Source: an uncultured Aeriscardovia sp. (GTDB lineage Bacteria > Actinomycetota > Actinomycetes > Actinomycetales > Bifidobacteriaceae). From it: 64,000 nucleotides of DNA. Numbering within the stretch: position 1 is the stretch's first letter; every line of letters starts with the position of its first letter. Positions 16,282 to 26,567 of this stretch are shown in pieces. The translations under genes were made by a program, and so were the position numbers. Below the pieces are notes generated by a model. It was not told where the DNA came from. It worked only from the letters and a program-made list of their open reading frames with translations, and did not search any database. The DNA lies in the NCBI GenBank assembly GCA_903789535.1, contig CAIFES010000002.1, forward strand, positions 1-64,000. The letters are read 5' to 3'.

Positions 16282-17268
16282 TCAGTACAGCAGCACGGCG
16301 AGCCTGCGGCGCACACGGTCTACGCGCGGGTCGCCGTCAGGAAGCATCGGGAAGTACGAGAGCAGGCGCTTGCGCGCCTCGTCACGCTTTGCGGGATGCG
16401 CGGCGATGAAGTCGAGCAGCCTCGAGAACGCGTCGTCGACCTGCCCGCCGATCATGTCCACGTCGGCGACGGCGAGCTGGGCCTCCTCGTCATCCGGTTT
16501 GGCGGCGGCAGCGGTGCGCACGGCGTTCACATCCGCCTGGCCGCTGCGGGCGAGCAGCAGCGCCTTCGCCCGCTCGCGGGCGGCGAGACGGTCATCAGGG
16601 TTGTTCTCCAGCACCTTCTTGTACTCGAGCGCCGCACCGGCGTAATCATGCTGCATGGCCAGTTCATGCGCCTTGGCATGCTCGGGCGGGATCTTCTCCT
16701 CCTCGTCCCCGGCGGCACCATCGCTCTTGCCGTCCGCGGGGGCGTCCATCTTCGGCGCGGTGCCGGTCACACCGGCGCGCTCGGCCACCTGCACGAGCCG
16801 CGGCAGCAGGCCGAGGATCTGCTGGTCCTGCCCCGGGCCGGGCAGCCCCTGGGTGACGGGGATGGGCCGGCCGCCGATGACGGCGATGAGCGCCGGTGCG
16901 CCGGCCACGCCGAGCGCCTGGGTGACGTCCGGATATTTCTTCGCGTCGATGCGGGCGAGCTGGATCTTGCCGTCCAGTTTGTCGACGGCGTCCTGCAGCT
17001 CGCGGGTGAAGTCGAAGAGCCGGTCGTCATCCGGCACCCAGACGTAGAGCAGCACGAGATAGGTGCGCGAGGACTCCACGACGGACTGGAAGCTCTCGGC
17101 GCTCACGTCAATGACATAGCCGCCGGCCGCGGGCGCGCCACCTTTCTGGCCGGGCTGTGCCTGCACCTGGTGCTTGATGGACGACAGATCGACGGCGCCG
17201 GCGAGCGAGATGCCCGGACGCGGCTGCTGCCGCGATGTCTGCGAATTCGATGACTGTGTATCCGGCAT
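16282..17268 (-). CDS. Thioredoxin-like co-chaperone (YbbN/CnoX-type) without cysteines
   Basis: A 328-residue protein with a thioredoxin fold at about 48-160 followed by a TPR-like helical part (about 195-320). In the place of the WCGPC active site it reads YVWVPDDDRL, so it cannot do thiol chemistry; no cysteine is seen anywhere in the chain. This matches the actinobacterial YbbN-type co-chaperones, which in E. coli (CnoX) hand substrates to GroEL or DnaK. No signal peptide is visible, so a cytosolic location is expected. An excellent AAGGAGG site supports the start. It is the last gene after the lipoprotein and two-TM protein genes, about 100 bp downstream of the former. Confidence 0.8.
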   Translation of the reverse strand: MPDTQSSNSQTSRQQPRPGISLAGAVDLSSIKHQVQAQPGQKGGAPAAGGYVIDVSAESFQSVVESSRTYLVLLYVWVPDDDRLFDFTRELQDAVDKLDGKIQLARIDAKKYPDVTQALGVAGAPALIAVIGGRPIPVTQGLPGPGQDQQILGLLPRLVQVAERAGVTGTAPKMDAPADGKSDGAAGDEEEKIPPEHAKAHELAMQHDYAGAALEYKKVLENNPDDRLAARERAKALLLARSGQADVNAVRTAAAAKPDDEEAQLAVADVDMIGGQVDDAFSRLLDFIAAHPAKRDEARKRLLSYFPMLPDGDPRVDRVRRRLAVLLY

Positions 17269-17366
17269 GAGAGCCTCCTTGCTGGAAAAGCCTTGGAAAA
17301 GCTGTGTAGTGACGAGGAATCAAAGAATGATGACCGGGCAAACGGGTCGGGAAAAGTCGGAAGAGA

Positions 17367-18464
17367 TCAGCCGACCGCCTCGACCTTGACGGGCTGGCGC
17401 TCGGCGCCGAGGGCCTGGATCTTCGCGGTCTTGGACGCCGGCGGCACGTAGAGCGCCACGACATTGACATACTGCACGCGCATGGTGGAGGTGGCCTTGC
17501 CGTCGCCGAACAGCGCCTTCTCCGCATCCGAGGCGGGCTGCGAGAGCCTGCCGTCGCCGGCGGTGCGCGTCCAGGTGGAATCGAGGCGCGCCACCACGAG
17601 GTCGCCGCCCTTGGAGGAGCGGAACACCTTGATGCTGTCCAGATCCGGGGTGAACACCTGCTTCTGCGTGCCCTCGTTGGCGGCCACGCCCTTGCTCACG
17701 CTGGAGTCGAGGTCGGCGAGCTCGGTGCGGAACTGGTCGGTCGTCACGCGCAGGATCCGCGCCTTGTCGGCGGAGGACAGCGAGGAGGCGTTGACCTTGT
17801 CGGCGGAGGTGAGCTGGATGTTGTTGAGTGCGGCGGCATAGTCGATGACCGCCTGGCGCGGGGTGGAGACGAGGCCTGAGTCGGCGGCGGTGCCTTCCTT
17901 GGTGCCCTGCTCCGAGACGGCGAAGCTCGGCATGGTCACGCCCGAGAAGAGGCGGACCAGCCCCCACAGCTTGTAATTGGTACGCGCCGAGGCCTGGTTG
18001 AACACGAGCAGACGCTCCGACTGCTGGTCGGAGGTGGTGGACGTGATGGCGAGCATGTTGCGCGGCCAGCCGCTCGTCTGGGTGAGCACCTGCTGGCGGA
18101 TGCCGGTGGGCAGGATCATGCGCGCGTCGGCCTTGTTCGTCGACTTGAGCACGTTGACCTGGCTCGTGCGGATCTCCAGCTCCGGGCCGGACAGGCGCTC
18201 GGACAGGCCGGAGGGGTCTTTCGACCCGTCGGCGGCATCGAGGACGCGATGGACCGCCTTCTCAATCCGACGCGCCTGGGCGGCGGTCAGGCTCGCCTGG
18301 GACTGCTGCTGGCCGGCCTGCGCCGAGGGCTGGGGGACGGACCCGCAGCCGGTAAGAAGACCGCTGAGCAGCAGGCAGGACAGCACGGCGGGCAGGATCC
18401 GTCCCGCACGCCGGCGCGAGGGGCGACCAGGGGTCTGGCGATGGGAAATGGTCAGTGCGCTCAT
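17367..18464 (-). CDS. Predicted lipoprotein of unknown function
   Basis: A 365-residue exported lipoprotein. The N-terminus has an Arg-rich n-region, a hydrophobic core (ILPAVLSCLLLSGLL) and the lipobox LTGC with the modified Cys near residue 40. The rest is a soluble domain rich in Ser/Ala/Thr with no recognised enzyme motif; it looks like the actinobacterial DUF8094-type lipoproteins, an assignment made from memory only. Its ATG overlaps the stop of the upstream two-TM gene (ATGA), and GAGGAGG lies inside that gene, so the two are translationally coupled. Confidence 0.8.
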   Translation of the reverse strand: MSALTISHRQTPGRPSRRRAGRILPAVLSCLLLSGLLTGCGSVPQPSAQAGQQQSQASLTAAQARRIEKAVHRVLDAADGSKDPSGLSERLSGPELEIRTSQVNVLKSTNKADARMILPTGIRQQVLTQTSGWPRNMLAITSTTSDQQSERLLVFNQASARTNYKLWGLVRLFSGVTMPSFAVSEQGTKEGTAADSGLVSTPRQAVIDYAAALNNIQLTSADKVNASSLSSADKARILRVTTDQFRTELADLDSSVSKGVAANEGTQKQVFTPDLDSIKVFRSSKGGDLVVARLDSTWTRTAGDGRLSQPASDAEKALFGDGKATSTMRVQYVNVVALYVPPASKTAKIQALGAERQPVKVEAVG

Positions 18465-19867
18465 TCATCCTCCTCCGTCTTGTGCGTGTCATCCGTGTGC
18501 GTGTCATCTGCGTCCGCCGTCTGGCCGCCATCTGCCAGCGTCTCGTCGGCGCCGAGGCGCTCCTGGGCGAGCCGCCGCAGATAATCCTGGACCTCCTCGT
18601 TGGAAGGCGGCGTGTAGGAGGGCGGACGGCCCTCGCCGTTGTCGATCTCGCTGCCCACGCCGTCGGAGCGGATGGGGGCGGAGATCGGCGCCATCGTCTG
18701 CGTCTCCTGCAGGCGGGCGACCATATTGGCCCTGCCCGGCTCCTCAATGACCGGCGAGTGGGCCTTGCCCCCGTCCTTGTCCGACGAGGACGAACCGGCG
18801 GCCGACGGCTTTGCGCGGGAGGAGAAGATCCCGCCATGACGGCGTGAATGGCGATGGCGCGAGTCACGCCGGCGATGCGAGCGCAGGTGGTCGTTCGCCC
18901 AGCGCGGCGCATCCGCGCCGGCGACGTTGTCCTGCTCGCGCTCATGCTCCAGTTCCGGATCACCGCGTGTCTCGCCCTCCACGCGCTCGCGTGCCTTGCG
19001 ACGACGCCGGTCGGACAGGGAGAAGATGAAGAAGCAGAGCAGGGCGGCGAGAAGAAGCAGACCGGCGCACAGCCACAGCGGCAGCGCCGTGTCCGTCGTG
19101 TGGGTCCGCGTCCACGTCAGGCTCAGCCGCGCCGGCCGTCCGGCCGTGGAGGAGGCGGGGGCCGCGGGGTTCGTATCGATGATGAGCACGAGCGGCGAGC
19201 TGGCAGAGGCCGTCGTCCGCAGGCTCACGGAGGTGCCGCAGGAGACCTTCCGCCACAGATCGGAGTCTTTGAAGGCGACCGGGCCGCCCGCGCCGGTCAC
19301 GCTCGTGGCGGTCAGCGTGCGGGTGGAGAGCTCGGTCCACGAGGACAGTCCCGTCACGCGCGTATGACGGCGGCCGGAGACCCAGCCCGAGGCATCCTGC
19401 GAGGTGGCCAGCGCCACGCACACGCGGTGGTCGGAGGTCAGCTCCGCGCCGGCCTGCCGGCCGATGAGGACGAGCACGCCCGGATCGGTGACGGCGTAAC
19501 GGGTGGAGATCGCCGCGGAGGCGGTCACCGTGGGCGCCGGCTTCCACACCGTCATCGTCAGGACGGCGAAGACCGCGCACACGAGGGCGGCGGCGAGCAG
19601 AATCGGGCTGACGACGAAGCGCATGATGCGCGAGCGCGAGCGGACCTGGCCGGCATGGGCGCGACGACGGCGCTCGGTGCGGCTCGCCGCGGGGGCACCG
19701 TCCGTCGGTGCGGCGTCGGCGGCGGTGCCGACGCCGCTGACACTATCAGTGCCGGCGACACTGTCGTTTCCGGCAACGCTGTCAGCGCGGGCGTCACTGT
19801 CCGGCATACCGTCAGCAGTGACGCTGTCGGCCGGAACGGCGGGTGCGGGAGTCTTCTTCTTATCCAT
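18461..19867 (-). CDS. Two-TM membrane protein with extracytoplasmic domain
   Basis: Not recognised by function. The 468-residue chain has an Ala/Asp/Ser/Val-rich N-terminal tail with repeated DSVAG units, a basic stretch, a first TM helix near residue 100 (FVVSPILLAAALVCAVFAVL), an external domain of about 150 residues containing two cysteines (DHRVCVAL, VSCGTS), a second TM (LPLWLCAGLLLLAALLCFFI) near 265, and a long charged C-terminal cytoplasmic tail with HR/R-rich and acidic stretches. No SD is obvious; a TAGAAT box ends nine nucleotides before the ATG, so the mRNA may be nearly leaderless. It heads the operon with the lipoprotein and thioredoxin-like gene and is divergent from the FKBP gene. 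Confidence 0.75.
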   Translation of the reverse strand: MDKKKTPAPAVPADSVTADGMPDSDARADSVAGNDSVAGTDSVSGVGTAADAAPTDGAPAASRTERRRRAHAGQVRSRSRIMRFVVSPILLAAALVCAVFAVLTMTVWKPAPTVTASAAISTRYAVTDPGVLVLIGRQAGAELTSDHRVCVALATSQDASGWVSGRRHTRVTGLSSWTELSTRTLTATSVTGAGGPVAFKDSDLWRKVSCGTSVSLRTTASASSPLVLIIDTNPAAPASSTAGRPARLSLTWTRTHTTDTALPLWLCAGLLLLAALLCFFIFSLSDRRRRKARERVEGETRGDPELEHEREQDNVAGADAPRWANDHLRSHRRRDSRHRHSRRHGGIFSSRAKPSAAGSSSSDKDGGKAHSPVIEEPGRANMVARLQETQTMAPISAPIRSDGVGSEIDNGEGRPPSYTPPSNEEVQDYLRRLAQERLGADETLADGGQTADADDTHTDDTHKTEEDE

Positions 19868-19954
19868 AGTGCCGCCATTCTAACGCCCCCGCCTGTATCC
19901 GCTGTGAACGGCGGAAGGCGCCGCATGCCGGTCTGTCACATGCCGGGGCGCGCC

Positions 19955-19960
19955 TAGACT
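19955..19960 (+). promoter_or_regulatory. -10 box of a leaderless FKBP transcript
   Basis: TAGACT ends seven nucleotides before the ATG at 19968 and there is no Shine-Dalgarno sequence, so transcription should begin at or next to the start codon. Confidence 0.6.
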
Positions 19961-19967
19961 TGGCCCA

Positions 19968-21011
19968 ATGACATCACAGAAAGCGAAAAAGACATCGCCG
20001 GCCTCCTCCCCGGATACGGACACGGCCACACAGACGGCACAGAAATCTGCCGGCCGCCAGCGCGCGATCGCCATCGTGGTGGCGGTTATCGCCGTGCTCG
20101 CGGTCATCGCCCTTGTGGCGGTCCTCGCCATCACCGCGACAAGGAATGCCGGTTCCTCCTCGCACGACTCTGCCAACGCCAGCGGGGATCTGACGAACAA
20201 GGTCAGCCTCGTCTCTGCCGAGAAAGGCAAGGAGCCGACGATCAAGATCAACGCCCCTGTGAGCGTGGACAACTCGGTGGCCTACCGCCGTCTCAAGGAG
20301 GGCACGGGCGCGGTGCTCAAGGACGGCCAGCGCATGTGCCTGAACATGGCCGCCTATGACGCCAAGACCGGCAAGAAGCTCATGTCGACCTGGTCGACGA
20401 AGCAGCCCGACTGCTCGGCCACGCACGGCTCGGACAGCCAGCCGCTGCGCACGATGTTCGACAAGGAGCGCGTGGGCACCATCTGGGCCATGTCCACCCC
20501 GGCGGATTCGAGCAGCTCGACCACCAGCGCCAACGCGCAGGGCGCCAGCGTGTGGGTCATCCAGCTCTCCGGCGCCGTCACCGACCTGAAGAAGGCGACC
20601 GGGACGCTCGTCACCGACGTGCCCTCCGATCTGCCCAAGGTCACCCGCGCCAAGAACGGCAAGCCCTCGATCGATATGAACGGTTATAAGGGCAGCTCCA
20701 CGCTCGTCTCGCAGGATCTCATCCGCGGCAACGGGGCCACCGTCAAGCAAGGCCAGACCGTCAAGGTGCACTACACCGGCTGGCTGCTCGACGGCACGCA
20801 GTTCGACAGCTCCTGGGGGCGCGGCGCCACCGAGTTCAGCCTCTCCGGCGGCGTGATCAAGGGCTGGCAGCAGGGCCTGGCCGGCAAGAAGGTCGGCTCG
20901 CAGGTACTGCTCGTCGTGCCGCCGACCCTGGGTTACGGCAGCAAGAAACAGGGGTCGATCCCGGCGAACTCGACGCTCGTGTTCGTGGTCGACATCCTCG
21001 CCGCCTACTGA
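19968..21011 (+). CDS. Membrane-anchored FKBP-type peptidyl-prolyl isomerase
   Basis: A 347-residue protein with one N-terminal TM helix near residues 30-55 (VVAVIAVLAVIALVAVLAI) and a C-terminal FKBP domain at about 255-347: VKVHYTGWLLDGTQFDSS, VIKGWQQGL and LLVVPPTLGYG are the classical binding-pocket motifs. It should catalyse cis-trans proline isomerisation outside the membrane during folding of exported proteins. The middle region resembles a degenerate second FKBP-like unit (YRRLKEGTGAVLKDGQRMCLN). The start has no SD but a TAGACT box seven bases upstream. A strong terminator follows. It is divergent from the two-TM/lipoprotein operon. Confidence 0.9.
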   Translation: MTSQKAKKTSPASSPDTDTATQTAQKSAGRQRAIAIVVAVIAVLAVIALVAVLAITATRNAGSSSHDSANASGDLTNKVSLVSAEKGKEPTIKINAPVSVDNSVAYRRLKEGTGAVLKDGQRMCLNMAAYDAKTGKKLMSTWSTKQPDCSATHGSDSQPLRTMFDKERVGTIWAMSTPADSSSSTTSANAQGASVWVIQLSGAVTDLKKATGTLVTDVPSDLPKVTRAKNGKPSIDMNGYKGSSTLVSQDLIRGNGATVKQGQTVKVHYTGWLLDGTQFDSSWGRGATEFSLSGGVIKGWQQGLAGKKVGSQVLLVVPPTLGYGSKKQGSIPANSTLVFVVDILAAY

Positions 21012-21036
21012 TCCGACCCCGAACGGGCTATGGACA

Positions 21037-21066
21037 ACGGGCCGCCTTCAAGCGGCCCGTTTTTTC
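21037..21066 (+). terminator. Terminator of the FKBP gene
   Basis: A perfect 9-bp stem (acgggccgc / gcggcccgt) with a six-base loop is followed by a run of T. Confidence 0.9.
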
Positions 21067-21105
21067 GTGGCTGATTTCTCTGTTCGCCCCGCTAGTTTTG
21101 GAACC

Positions 21106-23649
21106 ATGCAGGGCAATCAGAACGACGATCAGAACGATCAGAGCAATCACATCATCACCGCCGACGCGGCGACCACTCCCGCCGATGCAGCGCAGGAGGA
21201 CCCGACGCAGGCCGGCGCGGCGGATATCGCACGGCCGGACGGCACCCGCACGCCGCTGCCCCACGGGCTCACCGGCGCCGAGGCCGCGCGCCGGCTCGAG
21301 CAGGACGGCCCCAACGAGGTGCCGCAGCCGAAGTTCAGCTTCGCCAAGGCATTCTTCAAGGGTCTGTGGAACCTGTCGGCATGGATCCTCGAGGGCGCGC
21401 TGCTGCTTGAGTTCGTGCTCGGCAAAGTCCCGCAGGCGTTGCTCGTGCTGTTCATGCTCCTGTTCGCCGCAGCCAACGGCGCGGTGCAGAAAAGGCGCAG
21501 CAACCGCGTCCTGGCCGATATCTCCCATGACCTCACCCCGGTCGTGGCGGTCGAGCGCGACGGGAAGTGGACAAAGGTCGATTCGAAGAACCTCGTGGTA
21601 GGCGACCTCGTCTGGCTGCGGCGCGGCGACGTGCTGGCCGCCGACGCACGGCTCGTCTCGGGCGGCCTGTCGTGCGATGAGAGCTCGGTGACCGGCGAGT
21701 CACAGCCGATCCGTAAGAAGATCGGCGACACCGCCTATTCAGGCACCACCGTGGCCGAAGGATCGGGCCTTGCCGTGGTGACGGCGACCGGGCGCAACAG
21801 CCGCTCGGGCAAGACGGTCAACCTCATCAACAAATCCGCCGCCCCCGGCCATCTGCAGGTGCTGCTCACCCGCATCATCTACTACCTGTGCCTGCTTGAC
21901 ACGGCGCTCACCGCCGTGCTGGTGGTCGCCATGGCGATCCGCGGCGAGGGCTGGAACGGCATCGTCGCCCAGCTGCCGTTCTTCGCCATGATGTTCATCG
22001 CCTCCATCCCGGTGGCGATGCCCTCCACCTTCGCCGTCTCCAACTCTTTTGAGGCGAAGCGGCTCTCCGCCAAAGGCGTGCTCACCTCGGATCTGACCGG
22101 CATCCAGGACGCGGCCAACATCGACGTCCTGCTGCTCGACAAGACCGGCACCATCACACAGAACGCCACCTCCGTCTCCTCGTGGACGGATATGTCGGAT
22201 ATGGGCGCGACGGACACAGGCGCGGCCACACCGGACGCGGACGGGGAAACAGGTGCGACAGGCGCAACAGGCCGCAGCCGGACCCTCGCCCTGTCGGCGA
22301 GCGCCGCCGACCGGCGCAACCAGTCGGTGATCGACACGGCCATCCTCGGCTACGCGGCAAAAATGGGGGTGGATGTGCCGCAGCCGGACGAGTTCACGCC
22401 CTTCTCCCCGCAGACCGGCTACTCCCGCGCCCTCACACGCGGGCATGAGGTGCTGCTCGGCTCGCTCAAGGTGCTCGCAGGCAAAGATCCGCAGGCGCAG
22501 GAAAAGCTCGACCGCACGCATGTCGATCTCACGCTCGGCCGTTCCGTCGCCGTGCTCATCGACGGAAGGCTCGCCGGCGTGTTCCTCACACAGGACACAA
22601 TCCGCGAGGACTCCCCGGACGCCCTGCGCCAGCTGCGCCGCCGCGGCATCACGACGATCATGCTCACCGGCGACAACCGGCGCACCGCCCAGGCGGTCGC
22701 CACGAAGGTCGGGCTGGAAGGCGGCGTCGTCTCACGGGCGGATCTGGATCTCGCGCACACGGACATCACCGCCTCGGCCATCTGCGGCATCGCCGATGTG
22801 CTGCCCGAGGGCAAGCTGGAGATCGTCAAGGCGCTGCAGGAACAGGGCCATATCGTGGGCATGACCGGTGACGGCGTCAACGACGCGCCTGCGCTCAAGC
22901 AGGCCGAGGTCGGCATCGCCATGAGCAACGCCGCCGATGTGGCCAAGCGCTCGGGCAAGATGGTGCTGCTCACCGACGGCCTCTCCCCGATCCTCGAGAT
23001 CCTCGATGCCGGCCAGCGCGTGCACCACCGCATGATCACGTGGGCCATCTCCAAGCTCTCGCGCACCGCCGAGCTGACGATGCTCATCACGTTCGCCTAT
23101 CTGCTCTTCCGCGAGCTGCCCATCGACCTCAACGCGATGGTGATCTTCACCATCATGAACAATCTCGTCACACTCATGCTCGGCACCGACAACGCGAAAG
23201 TCTCCGACTATCCGCAGAAGTGGGATATCGGCCATCTCTCGCGCATCTCGTTCGCCCTCGCCGGCGCGTGGATGGCGCTCGGCCTCGGTCTGTTCGCCGT
23301 GCTGCAGGCGCACGGCCACACCTTGGCGAGCATCCAGGTGATGCTGTTCGTCTACATGGAGCTGACGGCCATCGCCATCATGCTCACGGCCCGCACCGAC
23401 GGCTACTTCTGGCGTTCGGCGCCGAGCAGGCCGGTGTGGGGCACGCAGCTGGCCGAGGTGGTGCTCACCTCGGTCCTCGTGCTGACCGGCTGGGCGATGG
23501 GCACGGCGATCTCCTGGATCGACCTGCTGCTCGTGGCGGCCGTGGTGATCGCGGGGGCCGTGGTGATCGACCTGATCTATGTGCCGATCCATCGGTATGT
23601 GGAGGAGAAGCGCGAAAGGGCGCGTCGGACGGAGGCCGGCCTCGACTGA
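21106..23649 (+). CDS. P-type (P3A-like) proton-translocating ATPase
   Basis: An 847-residue P-type ATPase with the phosphorylation motif DKTGTIT (Asp345), the actuator loop SCDESSVTGESQP, TGDGVNDAPALK in the P domain and about ten TM helices. The TM4 sequence SIPVAMPST and the absence of metal-binding CPX or N-terminal HMA domains point to the plasma-membrane H+-ATPase group. It would pump protons out at the expense of ATP, useful in acid stress. A short Gly/Thr/Ala-rich insert follows the DKTGT motif. The ATG has a TAGTTT box seven bases upstream and no SD; an upstream in-frame GTG at 21067 lies in the preceding terminator T run and is unlikely. Confidence 0.85.
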   Translation: MQGNQNDDQNDQSNHIITADAATTPADAAQEDPTQAGAADIARPDGTRTPLPHGLTGAEAARRLEQDGPNEVPQPKFSFAKAFFKGLWNLSAWILEGALLLEFVLGKVPQALLVLFMLLFAAANGAVQKRRSNRVLADISHDLTPVVAVERDGKWTKVDSKNLVVGDLVWLRRGDVLAADARLVSGGLSCDESSVTGESQPIRKKIGDTAYSGTTVAEGSGLAVVTATGRNSRSGKTVNLINKSAAPGHLQVLLTRIIYYLCLLDTALTAVLVVAMAIRGEGWNGIVAQLPFFAMMFIASIPVAMPSTFAVSNSFEAKRLSAKGVLTSDLTGIQDAANIDVLLLDKTGTITQNATSVSSWTDMSDMGATDTGAATPDADGETGATGATGRSRTLALSASAADRRNQSVIDTAILGYAAKMGVDVPQPDEFTPFSPQTGYSRALTRGHEVLLGSLKVLAGKDPQAQEKLDRTHVDLTLGRSVAVLIDGRLAGVFLTQDTIREDSPDALRQLRRRGITTIMLTGDNRRTAQAVATKVGLEGGVVSRADLDLAHTDITASAICGIADVLPEGKLEIVKALQEQGHIVGMTGDGVNDAPALKQAEVGIAMSNAADVAKRSGKMVLLTDGLSPILEILDAGQRVHHRMITWAISKLSRTAELTMLITFAYLLFRELPIDLNAMVIFTIMNNLVTLMLGTDNAKVSDYPQKWDIGHLSRISFALAGAWMALGLGLFAVLQAHGHTLASIQVMLFVYMELTAIAIMLTARTDGYFWRSAPSRPVWGTQLAEVVLTSVLVLTGWAMGTAISWIDLLLVAAVVIAGAVVIDLIYVPIHRYVEEKRERARRTEAGLD

Positions 23650-23675
23650 TGGCGGCGCGGCGTCAAAAATAACCG

Positions 23676-23746
23676 CTCAGAAGAGGGTGAGATCCGTCTG
23701 ACTTCTCAGACATCTCTGACTTCTCAGAAAAGGGTGAGATCCGTCT
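23676..23746. repeat. Duplicated 3' end of nucS
   Basis: The 24 bases containing the nucS stop codon (23723-23746) are repeated with one mismatch at 23676-23699, and a 12-mer ctgacttctcag is also doubled inside. The period is 47 bp. Confidence 0.85.
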
Positions 23747-24524
23747 CGCCCTCTTTTTTCATGTCGTCGTAATCGAGGATGAGGCATTCGAACCCGCGCG
23801 AGGCGGCCAATGTGCGCGCCTGCGGGGTGATGGTCTGCGCGGCGAACATACCGCGCACCGGCCGCAGTGTGGAATCCTCATTGAGGAAGTGGACATAGCG
23901 GGTGAGCTGCTCGACCCCGTCGACGCCGCCATGACGCTTGATCTCGATGGCCACGTGCCGGCCCTGCCCGTCCACGGCCATGATGTCGACCGGCCCGACC
24001 GGCGTGGGGAACTCGCGCCGCACAAGACGTGCCCCATGGCCGATGCGCCCGATCTGCTCGGCGAGCAGATGCTGCAGATTGTCCTCCACGCCGTCTTTGA
24101 CGAGACCGGGCTCGCGGCCCAGATCGAAGCTCTCATCGGAATAGACGCGGTAGAGGCGGATCACCAGCGCGTCGGAAGATTTGAGCGCCGTCGCCTGCAA
24201 AATGGAGACCGGCTGGTCAGTGTCCGCATCAACATCGGCGTCCATATCGATATCCGGCTGGTCAGTGTCCGCATCAACGTCAGATTTTTCGGCAGCCGCG
24301 TCCTCGCCGTCGGTATCCGCAACTGTCTGGTCCTCATCGTCGAGCCTCGTCTCGCGGAAGCGGCACGGCGCGGCCATCCAGTTGAGCGGCTTGTAGGCGC
24401 CTGCCTCGGAGAAGATGAGCACGGACTCGTCCGCTTTGACCATGATGACGCGGCGGGCGCGTGGCAGACGGGCGAGCAGACGACCGGTATATTCGGCCTC
24501 ACAATCGGCGACGATGATTCTCAC
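23724..24524 (-). CDS. nucS: Mismatch endonuclease NucS/EndoMS
   Basis: NucS cleaves both strands at G-T, G-G and T-T mismatches and provides mismatch repair in actinobacteria, which lack MutS/MutL. The C-terminal nuclease domain shows the catalytic set: Asp180 in PVDIMAVD and Glu194/Lys196 in VAIEIKR. The C-terminus LTLF resembles the clamp-binding tail. The 266-residue protein is longer than usual because of an Asp-rich insert at about 60-105 with an exact 15-codon duplication (24209-24233 and 24254-24278). The GTG start gives VRIIVADCEAEY, typical for the family, and has TAGGGT eight bases upstream. The location after atpC is conserved in actinobacteria. Confidence 0.92.
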   Translation of the reverse strand: MRIIVADCEAEYTGRLLARLPRARRVIMVKADESVLIFSEAGAYKPLNWMAAPCRFRETRLDDEDQTVADTDGEDAAAEKSDVDADTDQPDIDMDADVDADTDQPVSILQATALKSSDALVIRLYRVYSDESFDLGREPGLVKDGVEDNLQHLLAEQIGRIGHGARLVRREFPTPVGPVDIMAVDGQGRHVAIEIKRHGGVDGVEQLTRYVHFLNEDSTLRPVRGMFAAQTITPQARTLAASRGFECLILDYDDMKKEGETDLTLF

Positions 24525-24613
24525 GGTCCCCCACCCTACGGCATTGTCTGACAGCTTTTTTGTTCTGCGGATGCGCACGGCAGGAAGCCATCACAGCAGG
24601 ACCCACTATAAAA

Positions 24614-24643
24614 AATCCCGCCCATCATTAGATGAGCGGGATT
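24614..24643 (-). terminator. Terminator of the atp operon
   Basis: aatcccgc pairs with gcgggatt around an inner catc/gatg stem, followed on the minus strand by six T. It separates atpC from nucS, so nucS needs its own promoter. Confidence 0.85.
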
Positions 24644-24693
24644 GCACTGCGGACGCGCGTTATGTCAGTGAACGCGCGGCGCGTCGCCGAGCG

Positions 24694-25046
24694 TCACTTT
24701 GTCGCGTTCTGCCCCTCGGCAGAGGCCGCATGGGACGATGCCGCGCCCGCGGCCGCAGCGGCGGAACCGGCGCCATGCTCCTTGGCATGGCCGACGGCGA
24801 TCGTCAGCTTGTCCGAGTCGAACGAGGCAAAGCCCGTGTCGATGTCGAACTGGCGACGCGTGCCGTCCGGGCTGTCAATGCGCACCACACCCTTCTGCAG
24901 CGTGCAGAGGATGGGCTCGTGCCCCGGCAGGAACGCCATCGCCCCGAACGGGTCGGGGATGACGGCGTAGCGTGCCTGGCCGGCGTAGACCGGCCGGTCA
25001 GAGGCCACAAGATTGACCGAGAACTCAGTCGGCTTCGTATCGGCCA

Positions 25047-25047
<1 letters not shown>
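24694..25047 (-). CDS. atpC: ATP synthase F1 epsilon subunit
   Basis: The epsilon subunit is part of the central stalk and can inhibit ATP hydrolysis. The N-terminal beta sandwich is seen in FSVNLVASDRPVYAGQARYAVIP and GAMAFLPGHEPILCTLQKGVV. After residue 88 the chain ends in an Ala/Ser-rich tail instead of the regular two-helix C-terminal domain, as in other actinobacteria with a shortened epsilon. The ATG shares its A with the atpD stop (TGATG), so translation is coupled. Confidence 0.93.

Positions 25048-26567
<1,520 letters not shown>

Noticed and set aside
18461-19867. Sensor kinase or anti-sigma factor
   Set aside because: Two TM segments with an external domain suggested it, but there is no kinase, HATPase or zinc anti-sigma motif and no sigma factor gene nearby.
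21067-21105. Upstream GTG start for the P-type ATPase
   Set aside because: It would overlap the T run of the preceding terminator; the ATG at 21106 fits the leaderless pattern seen in neighbouring genes.
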